Shown piece after piece: positions 17,276-27,316 of a stretch of 64,000 nt of DNA; position 1 is the stretch's first letter, and every line of letters starts with the position of its first letter. The position numbers and the translations under genes are program-made. The DNA comes from Burkholderia sp. GAS332 (lineage in GTDB: Bacteria; Pseudomonadota; Gammaproteobacteria; Burkholderiales; Burkholderiaceae), in contig FSRV01000001.1 of the NCBI GenBank assembly GCA_900142905.1, forward strand, positions 4,216,001-4,280,000, written 5' to 3'. The notes below the pieces were generated by a model that was not told the DNA's origin, did not search any database, and worked only from the letters and a program-made list of their open reading frames with translations.

Positions 17276-17776
17276 CGATATTACCGTAAAAATATTTGTG
17301 TCCAGAACGCGAACGCGTCCGCATAACGGATCGTTCCCGGGCGGGATCCTTCCCGCGAGCGGCTTCCAACTGTTCCAATTGTCGCAAGCGGCGTGGCTTG
17401 CAGCGCGCTCGATGTTCGTGAGAATACACTGCTGGCCTTGCGGCAGGCTTGGGCATATTCCTCACCGTTGATCGAAACCGGTAAGCATTGCTCGACATTG
17501 ACATACAACCGGAAACTGTTGCCGCCCTCAGTTCAGGTGTACGTCGCGGGCCATACGGCTATCCATATACCGGAACCGCATGCTCATCCCAACTGTTGGG
17601 TCGGCCTACTTAATACCCGCATTTTGTAGCGCACGACGACGCCCAACAATGCTTGACATTAACCCAGCGACGCTGTTTATCGAACCCGCTATGCCGACCA
17701 CTAGAGCGCTACCGCCGGCGCGATCATCAGCTAAATTTCGCGCAAAGATAGCGCCCGGCCAGGGATATGCGTTGCC
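17276..17776. other. Intergenic spacer, nothing recognised
   Basis: 501 bp between two minus-strand glycosyltransferase genes. Short open frames on both strands have no family features. No convincing terminator hairpin or promoter was found, although a promoter for the 1144-residue glycosyltransferase is expected here. Confidence 0.5.
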
Positions 17777-20700
17777 TTAGTCCAGAAGCGTAACGCGAGG
17801 CGGCCAAGCGAGACTGAAATCCTCATACTCCAAACTCAAGTTAGGGCTATAACAAGGATCCTTCGCTAGCAGCTGTCCCCAGCGCTTACGCATGTAGTCC
17901 ATTTCCGACAGGAAACGAGCCCGCTTTAAGGGGTCATCCTCGTAACCGCGTGTCGCCGACTCATAGTGATAGAGCTCGGCATACGGTGTGCAAACATTCC
18001 TATAGCCGGCCTCAGCAACACGCAAGCAAAAATCGACATCATTGAAAGCAACTGTCAAATCCTTTTCGTTCAACCCTTTGACCTCCTGGAAAACGGATCT
18101 ACGCACAATCAGGCACGCCGCGGTGACCGCCGAAAATGCGGAAATGAGAGCAGTTCTCTCAAAATAGTTGGCATACGGTGGCCGCACATATTTATTGGCG
18201 TGGCCGGCGACCCCACCAATTCCTAGCACGATACCTCCGTGCTGCAGCCTGTCGTCCGGATAAAGTAATCTCGCACCCACAGCGCCCACCGACGGCTGCA
18301 GGGCCAGACGTACCATTTCCGACAGCCAGTCGGGCGAAATGACTTCGATGTCGTTATTGACGAGACCGAGAAGCTCACCCTTGGCCTGCAAAGCAGCCTG
18401 GTTGTTGAGCGCGGAATAATTGAAGGGCCGATCATCACGACACACCCGAATGCGTGCATCAGTGCTCAACGAAGTGAAATACTGAAGCACTTCCGGGTCG
18501 TCTGAGCCGTTGTCGACAATCAAGATCTCATAGTTTGGATAAGTCGTTCTATCGACAATGCTTTCTATGCAGCGGCGAATGAGGTCGAGCCCGTTGCGCG
18601 TCGGAATGATTAGACTGACAAGCGGCAGCGTGGCGGGCAACCCGTAAAACGCCCTGTAGCCGTTGCCCACCCACTCTACCCGGCACACTACGTCCTGCCG
18701 CGTGAAATGTTCGTTGAGCGCGCGTTCACCGGCTACTGCAGCATACGGTTTGACGGCAACATTCTTAGCGGTGCTCTCTGAATGCGCGCGCCAGTGGTAC
18801 AAGACGTGCGGAATATGACGCACTGCTTTGCTACCAGCGCGCTCGACACATCGCAGCACCAGATCGTAATCTTGCGACCCTTCCAGTCCCACCCGGAAAC
18901 CGCCGATGGCCTCGACCAGCTCGCGTTTAAATACGCCCAAATGGCAAAACATATTCTGCGAGTAAAACAAATCCAGATTCCAGTCGCATTTAAAATACGG
19001 ATCGTAGCGGCGGCCGGAAGCATCGATCTTGTCTTCGTCACTATAAAAGAGACTCGCTTCTGGATTCGCAATGATCGCTTTAGCCACGCAATACAGCGCG
19101 TGTTCCGGCAATAGATCGTCGTGATCAAGCAAAGCGATCCAGTCGCCATCGGAGACACCAAGTGCGCTGTTCGAAGCAGCCGAAATGTGGCCGTTCTGTT
19201 CCCGGAAAACGACCTTGATACGTGAGTCCTTCTGACGATATTCCTCGAGAATTGACCGCGTCGTCAGGTCGGATGACAGGTCATCCGCAATGCAAAGCTC
19301 CCAGTGAGGATAAAGTTGCATCCGTACCGACTCTATCGCCTCCTTCAGCCACTCCGCTTTTGGGTTATAGGTCGGCATGATCACCGAAATCAGCGGTTGA
19401 CTGGGCATCGCCGCGATCCGCTCGCGAATAGCTTCGCGCTCCTGATCGCCCATCAGATCATAGGTCTGAATCCAGCGGTCATAATCGTTCTGCCGCGCAG
19501 AAGCAGCGCCTGCCCGCCCTGCCAAGCGGCTGCGCAATCCCGAAAGACCTTCTTTAGAATACAGTTCAGTTGCCTTCCGAACGGCAGCCTTCAGGCCTCC
19601 GTTCGCCCGAACTGAGCGCATACCCACACTCGCCACGTGTCGCACGCGTAACATCTGCGTGACGGACCGTCGCAAAGGCGCCGTCAAACGCCAACTGGTC
19701 GAACTAACAAGCGCATTGATGTCGCCTTGAAGCCGCAACATGCGCACATCGCGGCGAACAACATCGTTACGCAATCCGGCAATCTGATGTTCGTATCGAT
19801 CAAAAGCCTGCCGGTCATCGGCCAGTTCTGCCCGTAGACCATTGGCTTCGCTTTCGTATCGCTGGACGGCCTGCTGCAGACCGGCTAACTGGCGTTCATA
19901 TTGCTCGACCTCGCTCGTAAGTGCCGCAATTTGCTGCTCTCGCGCCCCGATCTGATCATTCAGCACGGCTACGCTCGCCCTCAATGCCTTCGTTTCTTCC
20001 CACTGCTTTTCCCACTGCGCCGCCGACGCACTCTCGACGATGGACCACTTGTTCGCACTCTGGTCCGGTGTGATGCGGTCGATAGTCATCTGCTGCATGG
20101 CGGCCGAACCTCCCGCCACTATTTCTTCGCAACCGGCAATGACACGAGGACCAAGAATGTTTTGCGCTGCCGGCATCTTGCGGACGATACATACGGAATT
20201 GACAAATTCGACCGAGTGTATCGACGCCGATATGTCGACATGGGGCTCGCAGTCGTAATGCTCATAGAACCCACGCAGCAGATCCGCGCCGGTTTTACTA
20301 ACACCCCAGTGCTCACGATTGACTATATCGGCCAACGCCTTGAAAAAGGCCATCGACGAATGCGGATAATGTAGTCCGCCATCGAATTCCTGCCAGTAAC
20401 TGCAATGAAGATCTTCCGCGATAAAGATCCCACCATCAATAAGCTTGGGAAAATAAAGCAGGAAAGATTTAATGATATCGCCGGATCGATGCGACCCATC
20501 ATCGATCACAATGTGAAGAGATTCCGCGTGCCTGGCGATTTCCCGCTCCACCTCCGGCTGGTTCGCATCGCCGATCACCACGACAATGCGCGGGTCAGCA
20601 TATTCGAGGCGGGCGCAATCCGTGTTTATGTCACAACCGATTATCCTGTTATGGGCTTTAAGAAATTCCGCCCATATTTCAAGCGACCCCCCATTCTGAA

Positions 20701-20833
20701 TTCCGATTTCCAGCAGATTAACCGGCGAGTCGCGAAACTCCCTGAGCAGCCGCTCATACTCGGATAGATAAATTGACCATTTATCCGACACTTTCCCATG
20801 GTGCAGCTCATAGAGTTCTTTCAACGTCTTCAT
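17777..20833 (-). CDS. Fusion of a class I methyltransferase, coiled coil with SWRLTAPLR tag, and two GT2 domains
   Basis: 1018 residues. Residues 1-220 are a class I methyltransferase of the cephalosporin-hydroxylase or macrocin-O-methyltransferase type (NLLEIGIQNGGSLEIW at 39-54, IGCDIN, HIVIDDGSHRSGDI at 107-120, FIAEDLH). Residues about 270-370 are a coiled coil with QIAxL-type heptads, followed by SWRLTAPLR at 380-388. The first GT2 starts at about 481 (ISVIMPTYNPKAEW, LLDHDDLLP, YSDEDKID); the second at about 725 (VSLIIPTRNGLDLI, IVDNGSDDPEV, LVNNDIEV). The enzyme may methylate a sugar and extend the chain in one polypeptide. The tag here is internal, whereas in the two plus-strand proteins it is C-terminal. 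Confidence 0.87.
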   Translation of the reverse strand: MKTLKELYELHHGKVSDKWSIYLSEYERLLREFRDSPVNLLEIGIQNGGSLEIWAEFLKAHNRIIGCDINTDCARLEYADPRIVVVIGDANQPEVEREIARHAESLHIVIDDGSHRSGDIIKSFLLYFPKLIDGGIFIAEDLHCSYWQEFDGGLHYPHSSMAFFKALADIVNREHWGVSKTGADLLRGFYEHYDCEPHVDISASIHSVEFVNSVCIVRKMPAAQNILGPRVIAGCEEIVAGGSAAMQQMTIDRITPDQSANKWSIVESASAAQWEKQWEETKALRASVAVLNDQIGAREQQIAALTSEVEQYERQLAGLQQAVQRYESEANGLRAELADDRQAFDRYEHQIAGLRNDVVRRDVRMLRLQGDINALVSSTSWRLTAPLRRSVTQMLRVRHVASVGMRSVRANGGLKAAVRKATELYSKEGLSGLRSRLAGRAGAASARQNDYDRWIQTYDLMGDQEREAIRERIAAMPSQPLISVIMPTYNPKAEWLKEAIESVRMQLYPHWELCIADDLSSDLTTRSILEEYRQKDSRIKVVFREQNGHISAASNSALGVSDGDWIALLDHDDLLPEHALYCVAKAIIANPEASLFYSDEDKIDASGRRYDPYFKCDWNLDLFYSQNMFCHLGVFKRELVEAIGGFRVGLEGSQDYDLVLRCVERAGSKAVRHIPHVLYHWRAHSESTAKNVAVKPYAAVAGERALNEHFTRQDVVCRVEWVGNGYRAFYGLPATLPLVSLIIPTRNGLDLIRRCIESIVDRTTYPNYEILIVDNGSDDPEVLQYFTSLSTDARIRVCRDDRPFNYSALNNQAALQAKGELLGLVNNDIEVISPDWLSEMVRLALQPSVGAVGARLLYPDDRLQHGGIVLGIGGVAGHANKYVRPPYANYFERTALISAFSAVTAACLIVRRSVFQEVKGLNEKDLTVAFNDVDFCLRVAEAGYRNVCTPYAELYHYESATRGYEDDPLKRARFLSEMDYMRKRWGQLLAKDPCYSPNLSLEYEDFSLAWPPRVTLLD

Positions 20834-21016
20834 CGCATGGGGTCCCGGTTAACTGGAAACAGGTTGTGACAATTACAGAATCTTGACTAAGGGGTGTTGC
20901 TCCCTGATCTGAACAGCATTCGACAGAACAGAACCCCGATCTGCAACTATCGGCAGATCGATGAGCATCCGGCGCGCGATTCGCGCAATTCGAGCACACG
21001 CCAGATGCTCCGCCAC

Positions 21017-21763
21017 TCACACGGATGATTCGTATGCAGAGACCACTTCCTCGACGGGACCAAACGCCCGAACCCTACCGCGCTCCATCCAGAGAGCCTT
21101 GTTGCACACTTTGCGAATCTCGCTATTGGAATGCATAGCGAGCACCACGATCTCCGCGCGACTGTGCAAGTCTGCGAGGCGCTGCTCTGCCTTGTGCATA
21201 AACGATGCGTCACCGACACCCATCACTTCGTCCAGAAGGAGAATCTCGGCATCAACTGCCGTCGAGACAGCGAAAGCTAAGCGGACCCGCATACCGCTCG
21301 AATACGTCCGCAACGGGAGATCAAGATAGTCGCCGAGCTCACTGAATTCACCGATTGACTGCTGCTTGGCACGAATTTCGGCGTCGGTCATGCCGAGCAA
21401 CAGACCTCTCAAACGAATATTCTGAATGCCCGACGAGTTCTCATCCATGCCCAACCCGATGTCGAGCAGCGTCACGATCTTTCCTTCGCTCACGACATCC
21501 CCGGCGGTAGGAGCATAGATGCCCGCCATCGTTCGCAGTAACGTGGACTTGCCCGCGCCGTTTTGACCGATCAGGCCGATCCGGTCACCGCTCTCGAAGC
21601 GGAGGTCAATGTTGTCAAGCGCACGAACGACAACCACCCCATCACTACCTTCCGCAATGGTGTTGCGACGGCCCATGCTCATGACTTTCTTCTTCAGCGA
21701 ACGACCCTGTACGTCAAAAATGGGTAAGTCGAGCGTTGCGCCCTTAAGTTCGATGTATGCCAT
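21017..21763 (-). CDS. wzt: Polysaccharide ABC exporter ATPase (Wzt, short form)
   Basis: 248 residues. Walker A is GLIGQNGAGKSTLL (about residues 80-93), the signature is YSSGMRVRLAFA, and Walker B is EILLLDEVMGVGD, followed by the switch His in VLAMHS. It powers export of a complete lipid-linked polysaccharide across the inner membrane together with Wzm. It starts 9 bp after the permease gene. Unlike the long Wzt of E. coli O8/O9a it has no C-terminal carbohydrate-binding domain, so it should not recognise a specific chain-end modification; it resembles KpsT or short Wzt forms in this. The 5' end MAYIELKGATLDLPIFDVQG is typical of Burkholderia and Pseudomonas O-antigen exporters. Confidence 0.93.
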   Translation of the reverse strand: MAYIELKGATLDLPIFDVQGRSLKKKVMSMGRRNTIAEGSDGVVVVRALDNIDLRFESGDRIGLIGQNGAGKSTLLRTMAGIYAPTAGDVVSEGKIVTLLDIGLGMDENSSGIQNIRLRGLLLGMTDAEIRAKQQSIGEFSELGDYLDLPLRTYSSGMRVRLAFAVSTAVDAEILLLDEVMGVGDASFMHKAEQRLADLHSRAEIVVLAMHSNSEIRKVCNKALWMERGRVRAFGPVEEVVSAYESSV

Positions 21764-21772
21764 GTTGATCTC

Positions 21773-22555
21773 TTAAACCCAGTACGGAATGCGCTTCAAA
21801 AAACGACCTGTCAATGCAAGTGCGAATAGCCAGCCCAACACGCACATTGCGATCGTGACGACCCATGTCGTCGCGCTGGGCATTTGTCCTACCAGCGGAG
21901 CGCGTACCAGTTCGATGAGATATGCCAGCGGATTCCACTCAACGATGAACGAAAAGCGATTCAATGCGTTCGGCCTATAAATAACCGGAGTCACATAGAA
22001 CGCGATCTGCATCAGGGCTGCAACCATTTGCGGCAAGTCACGAAAACGCGCGGACAGAAGGCCTGCAACCATCGCGATCCACAGCGCGTTGCACATGTAG
22101 AGCACCAAGGCGGGAATGAACACCGGCAGTGTTTCCCAGCTCTTCACGCCGAAAATCACCAGCAGCAACACGATGATCAGAAAGTTATGTCCAAGGATGA
22201 CGAGGTTGCGCCAAAGCACTTGCAGCATAAAAATCAGCTTCGGCGTCGATGCCTGGCGTATATATTGACCGCTGTTGATGTACGCGGTGCTCCCCTCAGT
22301 CACGATCTGTGAGAAGGTCCCCCACATGACAAGACTGATCGCCAGAAACGGAAGATAGTCGCTCATTTTCTGTCCGAAAAGCGTGCCATAAACGACTCCG
22401 ATCGAGCCAACGAGCACGCCCATGCTAACAGTGAGCCAGAACGGCCCTAGCCGCGAACGGGCATAGCGCTGCCTGACCTCAAGCCACCCAAGCAACATCC
22501 AGAGACGCCAGGAGGCAATACTTTGCTTTAGATCTTTGAGAATTAAATTAAACAT
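21773..22555 (-). CDS. wzm: Polysaccharide ABC exporter permease (Wzm)
   Basis: 260 residues with six hydrophobic helices and the ABC-2 permease pattern. The conserved amphipathic LLGWLEVRQRYARSRLGPFW segment lies at about residues 22-41, and a later FYVTPVIYRP motif precedes the last helices. It forms the membrane channel of the O-antigen exporter with Wzt. It is 9 bp upstream of wzt and 63 bp downstream of a GT2 gene in one minus-strand unit. The presence of an ABC exporter, rather than a Wzx/Wzy pair, in this half of the window implies that the chain is finished in the cytoplasm before export. Confidence 0.93.
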   Translation of the reverse strand: MFNLILKDLKQSIASWRLWMLLGWLEVRQRYARSRLGPFWLTVSMGVLVGSIGVVYGTLFGQKMSDYLPFLAISLVMWGTFSQIVTEGSTAYINSGQYIRQASTPKLIFMLQVLWRNLVILGHNFLIIVLLLVIFGVKSWETLPVFIPALVLYMCNALWIAMVAGLLSARFRDLPQMVAALMQIAFYVTPVIYRPNALNRFSFIVEWNPLAYLIELVRAPLVGQMPSATTWVVTIAMCVLGWLFALALTGRFLKRIPYWV

Positions 22556-22618
22556 GTGGGCTTTTAGCCTTCAGTTGAAGATGGTGCAGCGATCGTTCGT
22601 CGTCGCGGCCGTGGTGCG

Positions 22619-23539
22619 TCACCGTTGCTCAAGCCGGCCCATTCGACCGATCAACCCGTGCCAGATACCTATAAAAGCCATGCGTAGATGCTCGAGCCGC
22701 GGCTGCAGGAACAATCCATAGATAGCCAAACGAAACGGAAACTTGATCAGCTCAGTCGATTTCCAGCTCCACGGAACGTAATCGCGCTTGATCAGGGAGA
22801 CCGCGTTACGAAACAAGTAGTAGTGGCGAAGCGGACTATGGGACGGATAGGGTCGGCCAAAAATACGCACGGGCTCCCCGCCTAGTTCGTGAGCAAGCCG
22901 TACAGTCGGCGCGCCCAACAGTTCATAGCCCTTGGCACGCGCACGCACGCACCATTCGAGATCGACAAAGTCGATGAATAAGTCATCCTCCATTGGACCG
23001 ATCTCTCTCCAGGCAGCGAGGTTAATGCATGAGCCCGAAGTAATCAGGAAGTCCACAGACAACGGCCGCGTACCGACGGGCTCAACGCGCCGCAGCCTGA
23101 GATAGCCAAAGCGCACGAACGGCGCGACACCACCGAGACGCAAATCCTCGTACGCCGGACCGATCAATGCGACCTTGGCGTGCTGGCTTAGCGCTGTCGC
23201 CAAGGCGATTGGCAACGCTCCAAGCAGATGCGACGACGGCTCGCTATCCTGATCGAATACGAGTGCGTAGCGGCAGCCAGCCCTCAGGAGCAACTCGACG
23301 CCTTGATTGATCGCAGTCGCAATGCCACGGTTACTTCCGTTCGGAACATAAACGACACGCTCATCGAGCCCCAGCTCCCCGGAAGTGCACACCTGCTCCG
23401 TATTGTCGACGACGATACAAGGCCCCGCTTCGGCGAGACGGTTCGCCCTTCGCACGCAGGCGGCGTCGGGCCGATAAAAGACGACAACAATTCCAGTTGA
23501 CGTGTTTTCAGGCGGCCAATCCCGGCTGACTGAACTCAT
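22619..23539 (-). CDS. GT2-family rhamnosyltransferase-like enzyme
   Basis: 306 residues. The GT-A opening is GIVVVFYRPDAACVRR (about residues 17-32), with VVDNTEQ, the acidic LVFDQDSEPS (DxD equivalent, about residue 100) and the late DDLFIDFVDLEWCVRAR acidic block. This pattern fits RfbF/WbbL rhamnosyltransferases that use dTDP-L-rhamnose. It lies between rfbD and wzm in the same direction, supporting an O-antigen rhamnosyltransferase. The C-terminus has an amphipathic stretch (RLAIYGLFLQPRLEHLRMAF) that may associate with the membrane. The start MSSVSRDWPPENTSTG has no alternative nearby that fits better. Confidence 0.88.
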   Translation of the reverse strand: MSSVSRDWPPENTSTGIVVVFYRPDAACVRRANRLAEAGPCIVVDNTEQVCTSGELGLDERVVYVPNGSNRGIATAINQGVELLLRAGCRYALVFDQDSEPSSHLLGALPIALATALSQHAKVALIGPAYEDLRLGGVAPFVRFGYLRLRRVEPVGTRPLSVDFLITSGSCINLAAWREIGPMEDDLFIDFVDLEWCVRARAKGYELLGAPTVRLAHELGGEPVRIFGRPYPSHSPLRHYYLFRNAVSLIKRDYVPWSWKSTELIKFPFRLAIYGLFLQPRLEHLRMAFIGIWHGLIGRMGRLEQR

Positions 23540-23602
23540 AAAAGCGCGGATGGGCTGCCAGGCTGCGCATGCAGCAAAAACAGCGTCATGTATAGACCGA
23601 CG

Positions 23603-24505
23603 TTATGCATGTTGCTCGGCCATGCAAAGCCGCAACGCCTCATCCCAAGTAGGCAAACACAAACCAAACGTTTCGGACAATTTACGATGGGAGAGTCGCG
23701 AATTCACGGGACGCTTAGCAGGCACAGGATATTCGCTCGCTGGAATCGGTAAAACCTTGGGCGCCTTATCGCCCATGGCCGTATCCAGAATCGCTCTGGC
23801 AAATCCGCACCACGAGGTTTCGCCGCTCGACGTCAAATGATAGATTCCCGTGCGCTCGCGCCACCAGTCCATGCTACTAGCCGCTACGCCTTGTGCCACA
23901 AGATGTGCCGTCGAGGTTGCAATCGTGTTGCTCCATGTAGGCGCGCCAAACTGGTCGGCAACCACCTTCAACTCCGGACGGTCGGCGCCCAGGCGCAGCA
24001 TCGTCAGCAAGAAATTCTTGCCGCGCATGCCGTACACCCAACTCGTCCGAATGATCAAATGATTCGCGCCGGTCGCGGCAATAGCCTGCTCGCCGGCGAG
24101 CTTGGTGCGTCCATACACATTCTGCGGATCGGTGGGATCGTCTTCGACGTAGGCGCCATCTTTCTCGCCATTGAACACGTAATCGGTCGAATAGTGAATC
24201 AGCGTTGCGCCGAGCTTTTCCGCCTCCTCAGCCAGCACGCCTGGCGCCTCGCCATTGATGCGCATGGCGAGGTCAAACTCCTCTTCGGCCTTGTCGACCG
24301 CAGTGTAGGCCGCGGGATTGACGATCAGCGCCGGCCGCACGTCACGAACGACGGCGCGCACCTGGTCCAGATTGGACAGATCCAGCGTGGCGCGGTCGAC
24401 CGCGACCACGTTGCCGAGCCCTTGCAGCGTACGCGCGAGTTCGAAGCCAACCTGGCCATTTACACCGGTGACGAGAATCGTCCGCCTGGCATCATGTGCA
24501 CTCAT
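23603..24505 (-). CDS. rfbD: dTDP-4-dehydrorhamnose reductase
   Basis: 300 residues. It begins with a short lead, then ILVTGVNGQVGFELARTL (Rossmann), VNPAAYTAVDKAE, the catalytic YGRTK pair near residue 131, and IIRTSWVYG. It performs the last NADPH-dependent step to dTDP-L-rhamnose. It is the final gene of the rfbB-A-C-D run, 11 bp after rfbC, and is followed by a rhamnosyltransferase-like GT2 and the ABC exporter. Length and motif spacing match typical RfbD (RmlD) proteins. Nothing unusual is seen. Confidence 0.95.
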   Translation of the reverse strand: MSAHDARRTILVTGVNGQVGFELARTLQGLGNVVAVDRATLDLSNLDQVRAVVRDVRPALIVNPAAYTAVDKAEEEFDLAMRINGEAPGVLAEEAEKLGATLIHYSTDYVFNGEKDGAYVEDDPTDPQNVYGRTKLAGEQAIAATGANHLIIRTSWVYGMRGKNFLLTMLRLGADRPELKVVADQFGAPTWSNTIATSTAHLVAQGVAASSMDWWRERTGIYHLTSSGETSWCGFARAILDTAMGDKAPKVLPIPASEYPVPAKRPVNSRLSHRKLSETFGLCLPTWDEALRLCMAEQHA

Positions 24506-24516
24506 GCGGCCCTCCC

Positions 24517-25068
24517 TTAGGCGTAGACTTCAGCATCGGCAAGACGCTTGCCCGCCGCGTCTTTCGCGGCCAGCAACGGCTCGAAGTCGATCGGCCACTC
24601 AATGCCCACCGCAGGATCGTTCCAGACGATGCTGCGCTCGTACTCCGGGAACCAGTAGTCGGTGGTTTTGTAGAGGAACTGCGCCGATTCCGACAACACG
24701 ACGAAGCCGTGAGCGAAACCAGGCGGCACCCACAACTGCCGATGGTTCTCAACCGACAGCGTCACGCCCACCCACTTGCCGAAATTCGGCGAACTCTTGC
24801 GGATGTCGACAGCCACGTCGAACACTTCACCTTCAACCACGCGCACGAGCTTGCCCTGGGCGTTCTGGATCTGGTAATGCAAGCCGCGCAGCACGCCTTT
24901 CGCGGAGCGCGAATGGTTGTCCTGCACGAACTCGACGCCAGGCTCGACCTGCTCGGCAAACTCGAGCGCATTGAAGCTTTCGAAGAAAAAGCCCCGTGCG
25001 TCGCCGAACACTTTCGGCTCGATGATTTTGACTTCAGGCAGCGCCGTAGCGGTTACTTGGATGGCCAT
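24517..25068 (-). CDS. rfbC: dTDP-4-dehydrorhamnose 3,5-epimerase
   Basis: 183 residues, the usual RmlC length. The cupin core shows [33 protein letters not shown] with the catalytic His, and [15 protein letters not shown]. It converts dTDP-4-keto-6-deoxy-glucose to the L-lyxo form. ATG 25068 ([15 protein letters not shown]) is chosen. Longer in-frame extensions upstream are only the shadow of rfbA, and the start overlaps the rfbA stop by 16 bp, which indicates coupling. It is cytoplasmic and part of the minus-strand rhamnose operon. Confidence 0.95.
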   Translation of the reverse strand: MAIQVTATALPEVKIIEPKVFGDARGFFFESFNALEFAEQVEPGVEFVQDNHSRSAKGVLRGLHYQIQNAQGKLVRVVEGEVFDVAVDIRKSSPNFGKWVGVTLSVENHRQLWVPPGFAHGFVVLSESAQFLYKTTDYWFPEYERSIVWNDPAVGIEWPIDFEPLLAAKDAAGKRLADAEVYA

Positions 25069-25946
25069 GCAACTTGGTCCGTAAGAAGGTTTTGCAGATA
25101 CTTGCCGTACGCGTTCTTCGCCAGCGGTTTGGCGAGCGCAAGCAGTTGCTCGCCGTCGATCCACGCCTGCCGGTACGCGATCTCTTCCGGACACGCGACC
25201 ACCAGGCCCTGGCGCTTTTGCAGCGTCGCGATAAACGTAGCCGCTTCGATCAGCGAATCGTGCGTACCCGTGTCGAGCCACGCATAGCCACGGCCCATGA
25301 TCTCGACATTGAGCGCGGCGTTGGCCAGATAACGCGAGTTGACGTCGGTGATTTCGAGCTCGCCACGCGGCGACGGCTTGATGTCCGCCGCGATATCGCA
25401 GACCTGCTTGTCGTAGAAGTACAAGCCGGTTACAGCGTAGTTCGAGCGCGGCTTGACCGGCTTCTCTTCGATCGACAGCGCGCGGAACTGCTTGTCGAAT
25501 TCGACGACGCCGTAACGCTCAGGATCGTGCACGTGATAAGCGAAGACGGTCGCGCCTTCGTCTTTCTCATTTGCACGCTCCAGCTGCTTCGCGAGATCGT
25601 GGCCGTAGAAGATGTTGTCGCCAAGAATCAGCGCCGACGGATCGTTGCCCACAAAATCGCGGCCGATGATGAACGCCTGCGCGAGACCGTCCGGCGAAGG
25701 CTGAACCGCGTACTGAATGTTCATGCCCCACTGGCTGCCGTCGCCCAGCATCGCCTCGAAACGCGGCGTGTCCTGCGGCGTGGAGATGATCAGGACGTCA
25801 CGAATACCCGCCACCATCAGCGTGGACAGCGGGTAGTAGATCATCGGTTTGTCGTAGACCGGCAGCAACTGCTTGGAGACGACGTGCGTAATCGGATACA
25901 GGCGCGTGCCCGATCCACCCGCGAGAATAATGCCTTTGCGCGCCAT
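25053..25946 (-). CDS. rfbA: Glucose-1-phosphate thymidylyltransferase
   Basis: 297 residues. Motifs: [41 protein letters not shown] with the metal-binding Asp, VEFD, and [18 protein letters not shown]. It makes dTDP-glucose from dTTP and glucose 1-phosphate, the first step of the rhamnose pathway, and is normally feedback-inhibited by dTDP-rhamnose. The start ATG 25946 (MARKGIIL) is 10 bp downstream of the rfbB stop. Longer frames upstream are shadows of rfbB. Sequence and length are ordinary. Confidence 0.95.
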   Translation of the reverse strand: MARKGIILAGGSGTRLYPITHVVSKQLLPVYDKPMIYYPLSTLMVAGIRDVLIISTPQDTPRFEAMLGDGSQWGMNIQYAVQPSPDGLAQAFIIGRDFVGNDPSALILGDNIFYGHDLAKQLERANEKDEGATVFAYHVHDPERYGVVEFDKQFRALSIEEKPVKPRSNYAVTGLYFYDKQVCDIAADIKPSPRGELEITDVNSRYLANAALNVEIMGRGYAWLDTGTHDSLIEAATFIATLQKRQGLVVACPEEIAYRQAWIDGEQLLALAKPLAKNAYGKYLQNLLTDQVAWPSK

Positions 25947-25956
25947 TGCCGTGCCC

Positions 25957-27018
25957 TTACGCGCGCTGCGCGTAGTTGGTCTCCACCCACTTCCGATACT
26001 CGCCCGAAGCGACTTCGTCAGACCACGCCTGATTGTCCAGATACCACTGAACCGTCTTCGCGAGGCCTGTTTCGAACGTCTCAGCCGGCTTCCAGCCGAG
26101 CTCGCGCTCGAGCTTGCGAGCGTCGATCGCATAACGGCGGTCGTGGCCCGGACGATCCTTCACGTAGGTGATCTGGTCGCGGTACGAGGCACCCGCCTTC
26201 GGACGCAATTGATCGAGCAGGTCGCACAGCGTATGCACGACGTCGAGGTTCTTCTTTTCGTTCCAGCCGCCGATGTTGTACGTTTCGCCCGGCGTGCCGC
26301 GCGCGAGCACTTCGCGGATCGCGCTGCAATGGTCGCCGACATACAACCAGTCGCGCACGTTCTGACCGTCGCCGTAAACCGGCAGCGCCTTGCCGGCGAG
26401 CCCGTTGGCGATCATCAGTGGAATCAGCTTCTCGGGGAACTGGTACGGGCCGTAGTTGTTCGAGCAGTTCGTGGTGAGCACCGGCAGGCCATACGTATGA
26501 TGGTAGGCGCGCACCAGATGGTCGGAACCCGCCTTGGTGGCCGAATAGGGGCTATTCGGCGCGTACGGCGTGGTTTCGGAGAATTGCGGATCGGTGGCGG
26601 ACAGCGAGCCGAACACTTCGTCGGTCGAGACGTGCAGGAAACGGAACGCTGCCTTGTCGGCCTCGCCGAGCGCATTCCAGTACTGACGGGTGGCTTCGAG
26701 CAACGTGAAGGTGCCGACCACGTTGGTCTGCACGAAATCAGCCGGGCCGTGAATCGAACGATCCACATGGCTCTCTGCGGCGAAGTGCAGCACGGCACGC
26801 GGCTTGTGCTCGGCGAAAAGCGCGTCGAGCGCGGCGCGATCGCAGATATCGGCACGTACGAAGACGTGCTTGGGGTTGGCTTGTTGCGACTTGAGCGTGC
26901 CCAGATTGCCGGCGTAGGTCAGCTTATCGACATTCAGCACCGCTTCGTCCGACGCATCGAGCCAGTCGAGCACGAAATTGGCGCCGATAAAGCCGGCACC
27001 GCCCGTTACCAGGATCAT
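25957..27018 (-). CDS. rfbB: dTDP-glucose 4,6-dehydratase
   Basis: 353 residues. [20 protein letters not shown] (NAD-binding), [19 protein letters not shown], the catalytic [22 protein letters not shown] and the [12 protein letters not shown]-terminal motif are all present. It converts dTDP-glucose to dTDP-4-keto-6-deoxyglucose. It is the first gene of the rhamnose operon; the 298-bp spacer upstream should hold the promoter. The product also feeds other deoxysugars, but rfbC and rfbD directly downstream assign it to L-rhamnose. Confidence 0.95.
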   Translation of the reverse strand: MILVTGGAGFIGANFVLDWLDASDEAVLNVDKLTYAGNLGTLKSQQANPKHVFVRADICDRAALDALFAEHKPRAVLHFAAESHVDRSIHGPADFVQTNVVGTFTLLEATRQYWNALGEADKAAFRFLHVSTDEVFGSLSATDPQFSETTPYAPNSPYSATKAGSDHLVRAYHHTYGLPVLTTNCSNNYGPYQFPEKLIPLMIANGLAGKALPVYGDGQNVRDWLYVGDHCSAIREVLARGTPGETYNIGGWNEKKNLDVVHTLCDLLDQLRPKAGASYRDQITYVKDRPGHDRRYAIDARKLERELGWKPAETFETGLAKTVQWYLDNQAWSDEVASGEYRKWVETNYAQRA

Positions 27019-27164
27019 GAAATTCCCTTCTAGATGTTGGTTGCAGATCGGAATCAGCTCGCCGACCTGCGCACCCCGCGTTGTGGTGTCCGATTCTTGT
27101 CAACGCTTGCCGCCACCCCTCGCACCGCGGGCAGGCGCTCAAACGCCAATCTTATGAAACCACG

Positions 27165-27170
27165 ATTATA
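27165..27170 (-). promoter_or_regulatory. Possible -10 element of the rfbBACD operon
   Basis: On the minus strand a perfect TATAAT (preceded by GGCTT) lies about 147 bp before the rfbB start, inside the 298-bp spacer between rfbB and the Rmd-like gene. At 17-bp spacing there is no good -35; TTGCTA is 20 bp upstream. The call rests on the -10 alone and is weak. Confidence 0.3.
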
Positions 27171-27316
27171 AAGCCGCCCGGTGCAAAAACTAGCAACCTA
27201 ACAACTTGAAACAGCTTGACAAGTTTCGTTTCCACTGCGCATCAAGGGAATGATTTGACACGGCGCTACAGCACAAGATAGCGACAAATGGCCGCAGATG
27301 CCGCCGGTTCCGCGAA

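Noticed and set aside
25074..27033. Long plus-strand open frames (365 and 386 residues) opposite rfbA and rfbB
   Set aside because: Shadow frames of conserved high-GC genes; His/Arg/Val-biased composition and no motifs.
27255..27260. TTGACA on the plus strand upstream of apaH side
   Set aside because: No -10 at 16-18 bp, and the next plus-strand gene is over 1.2 kb away beyond a minus-strand gene.
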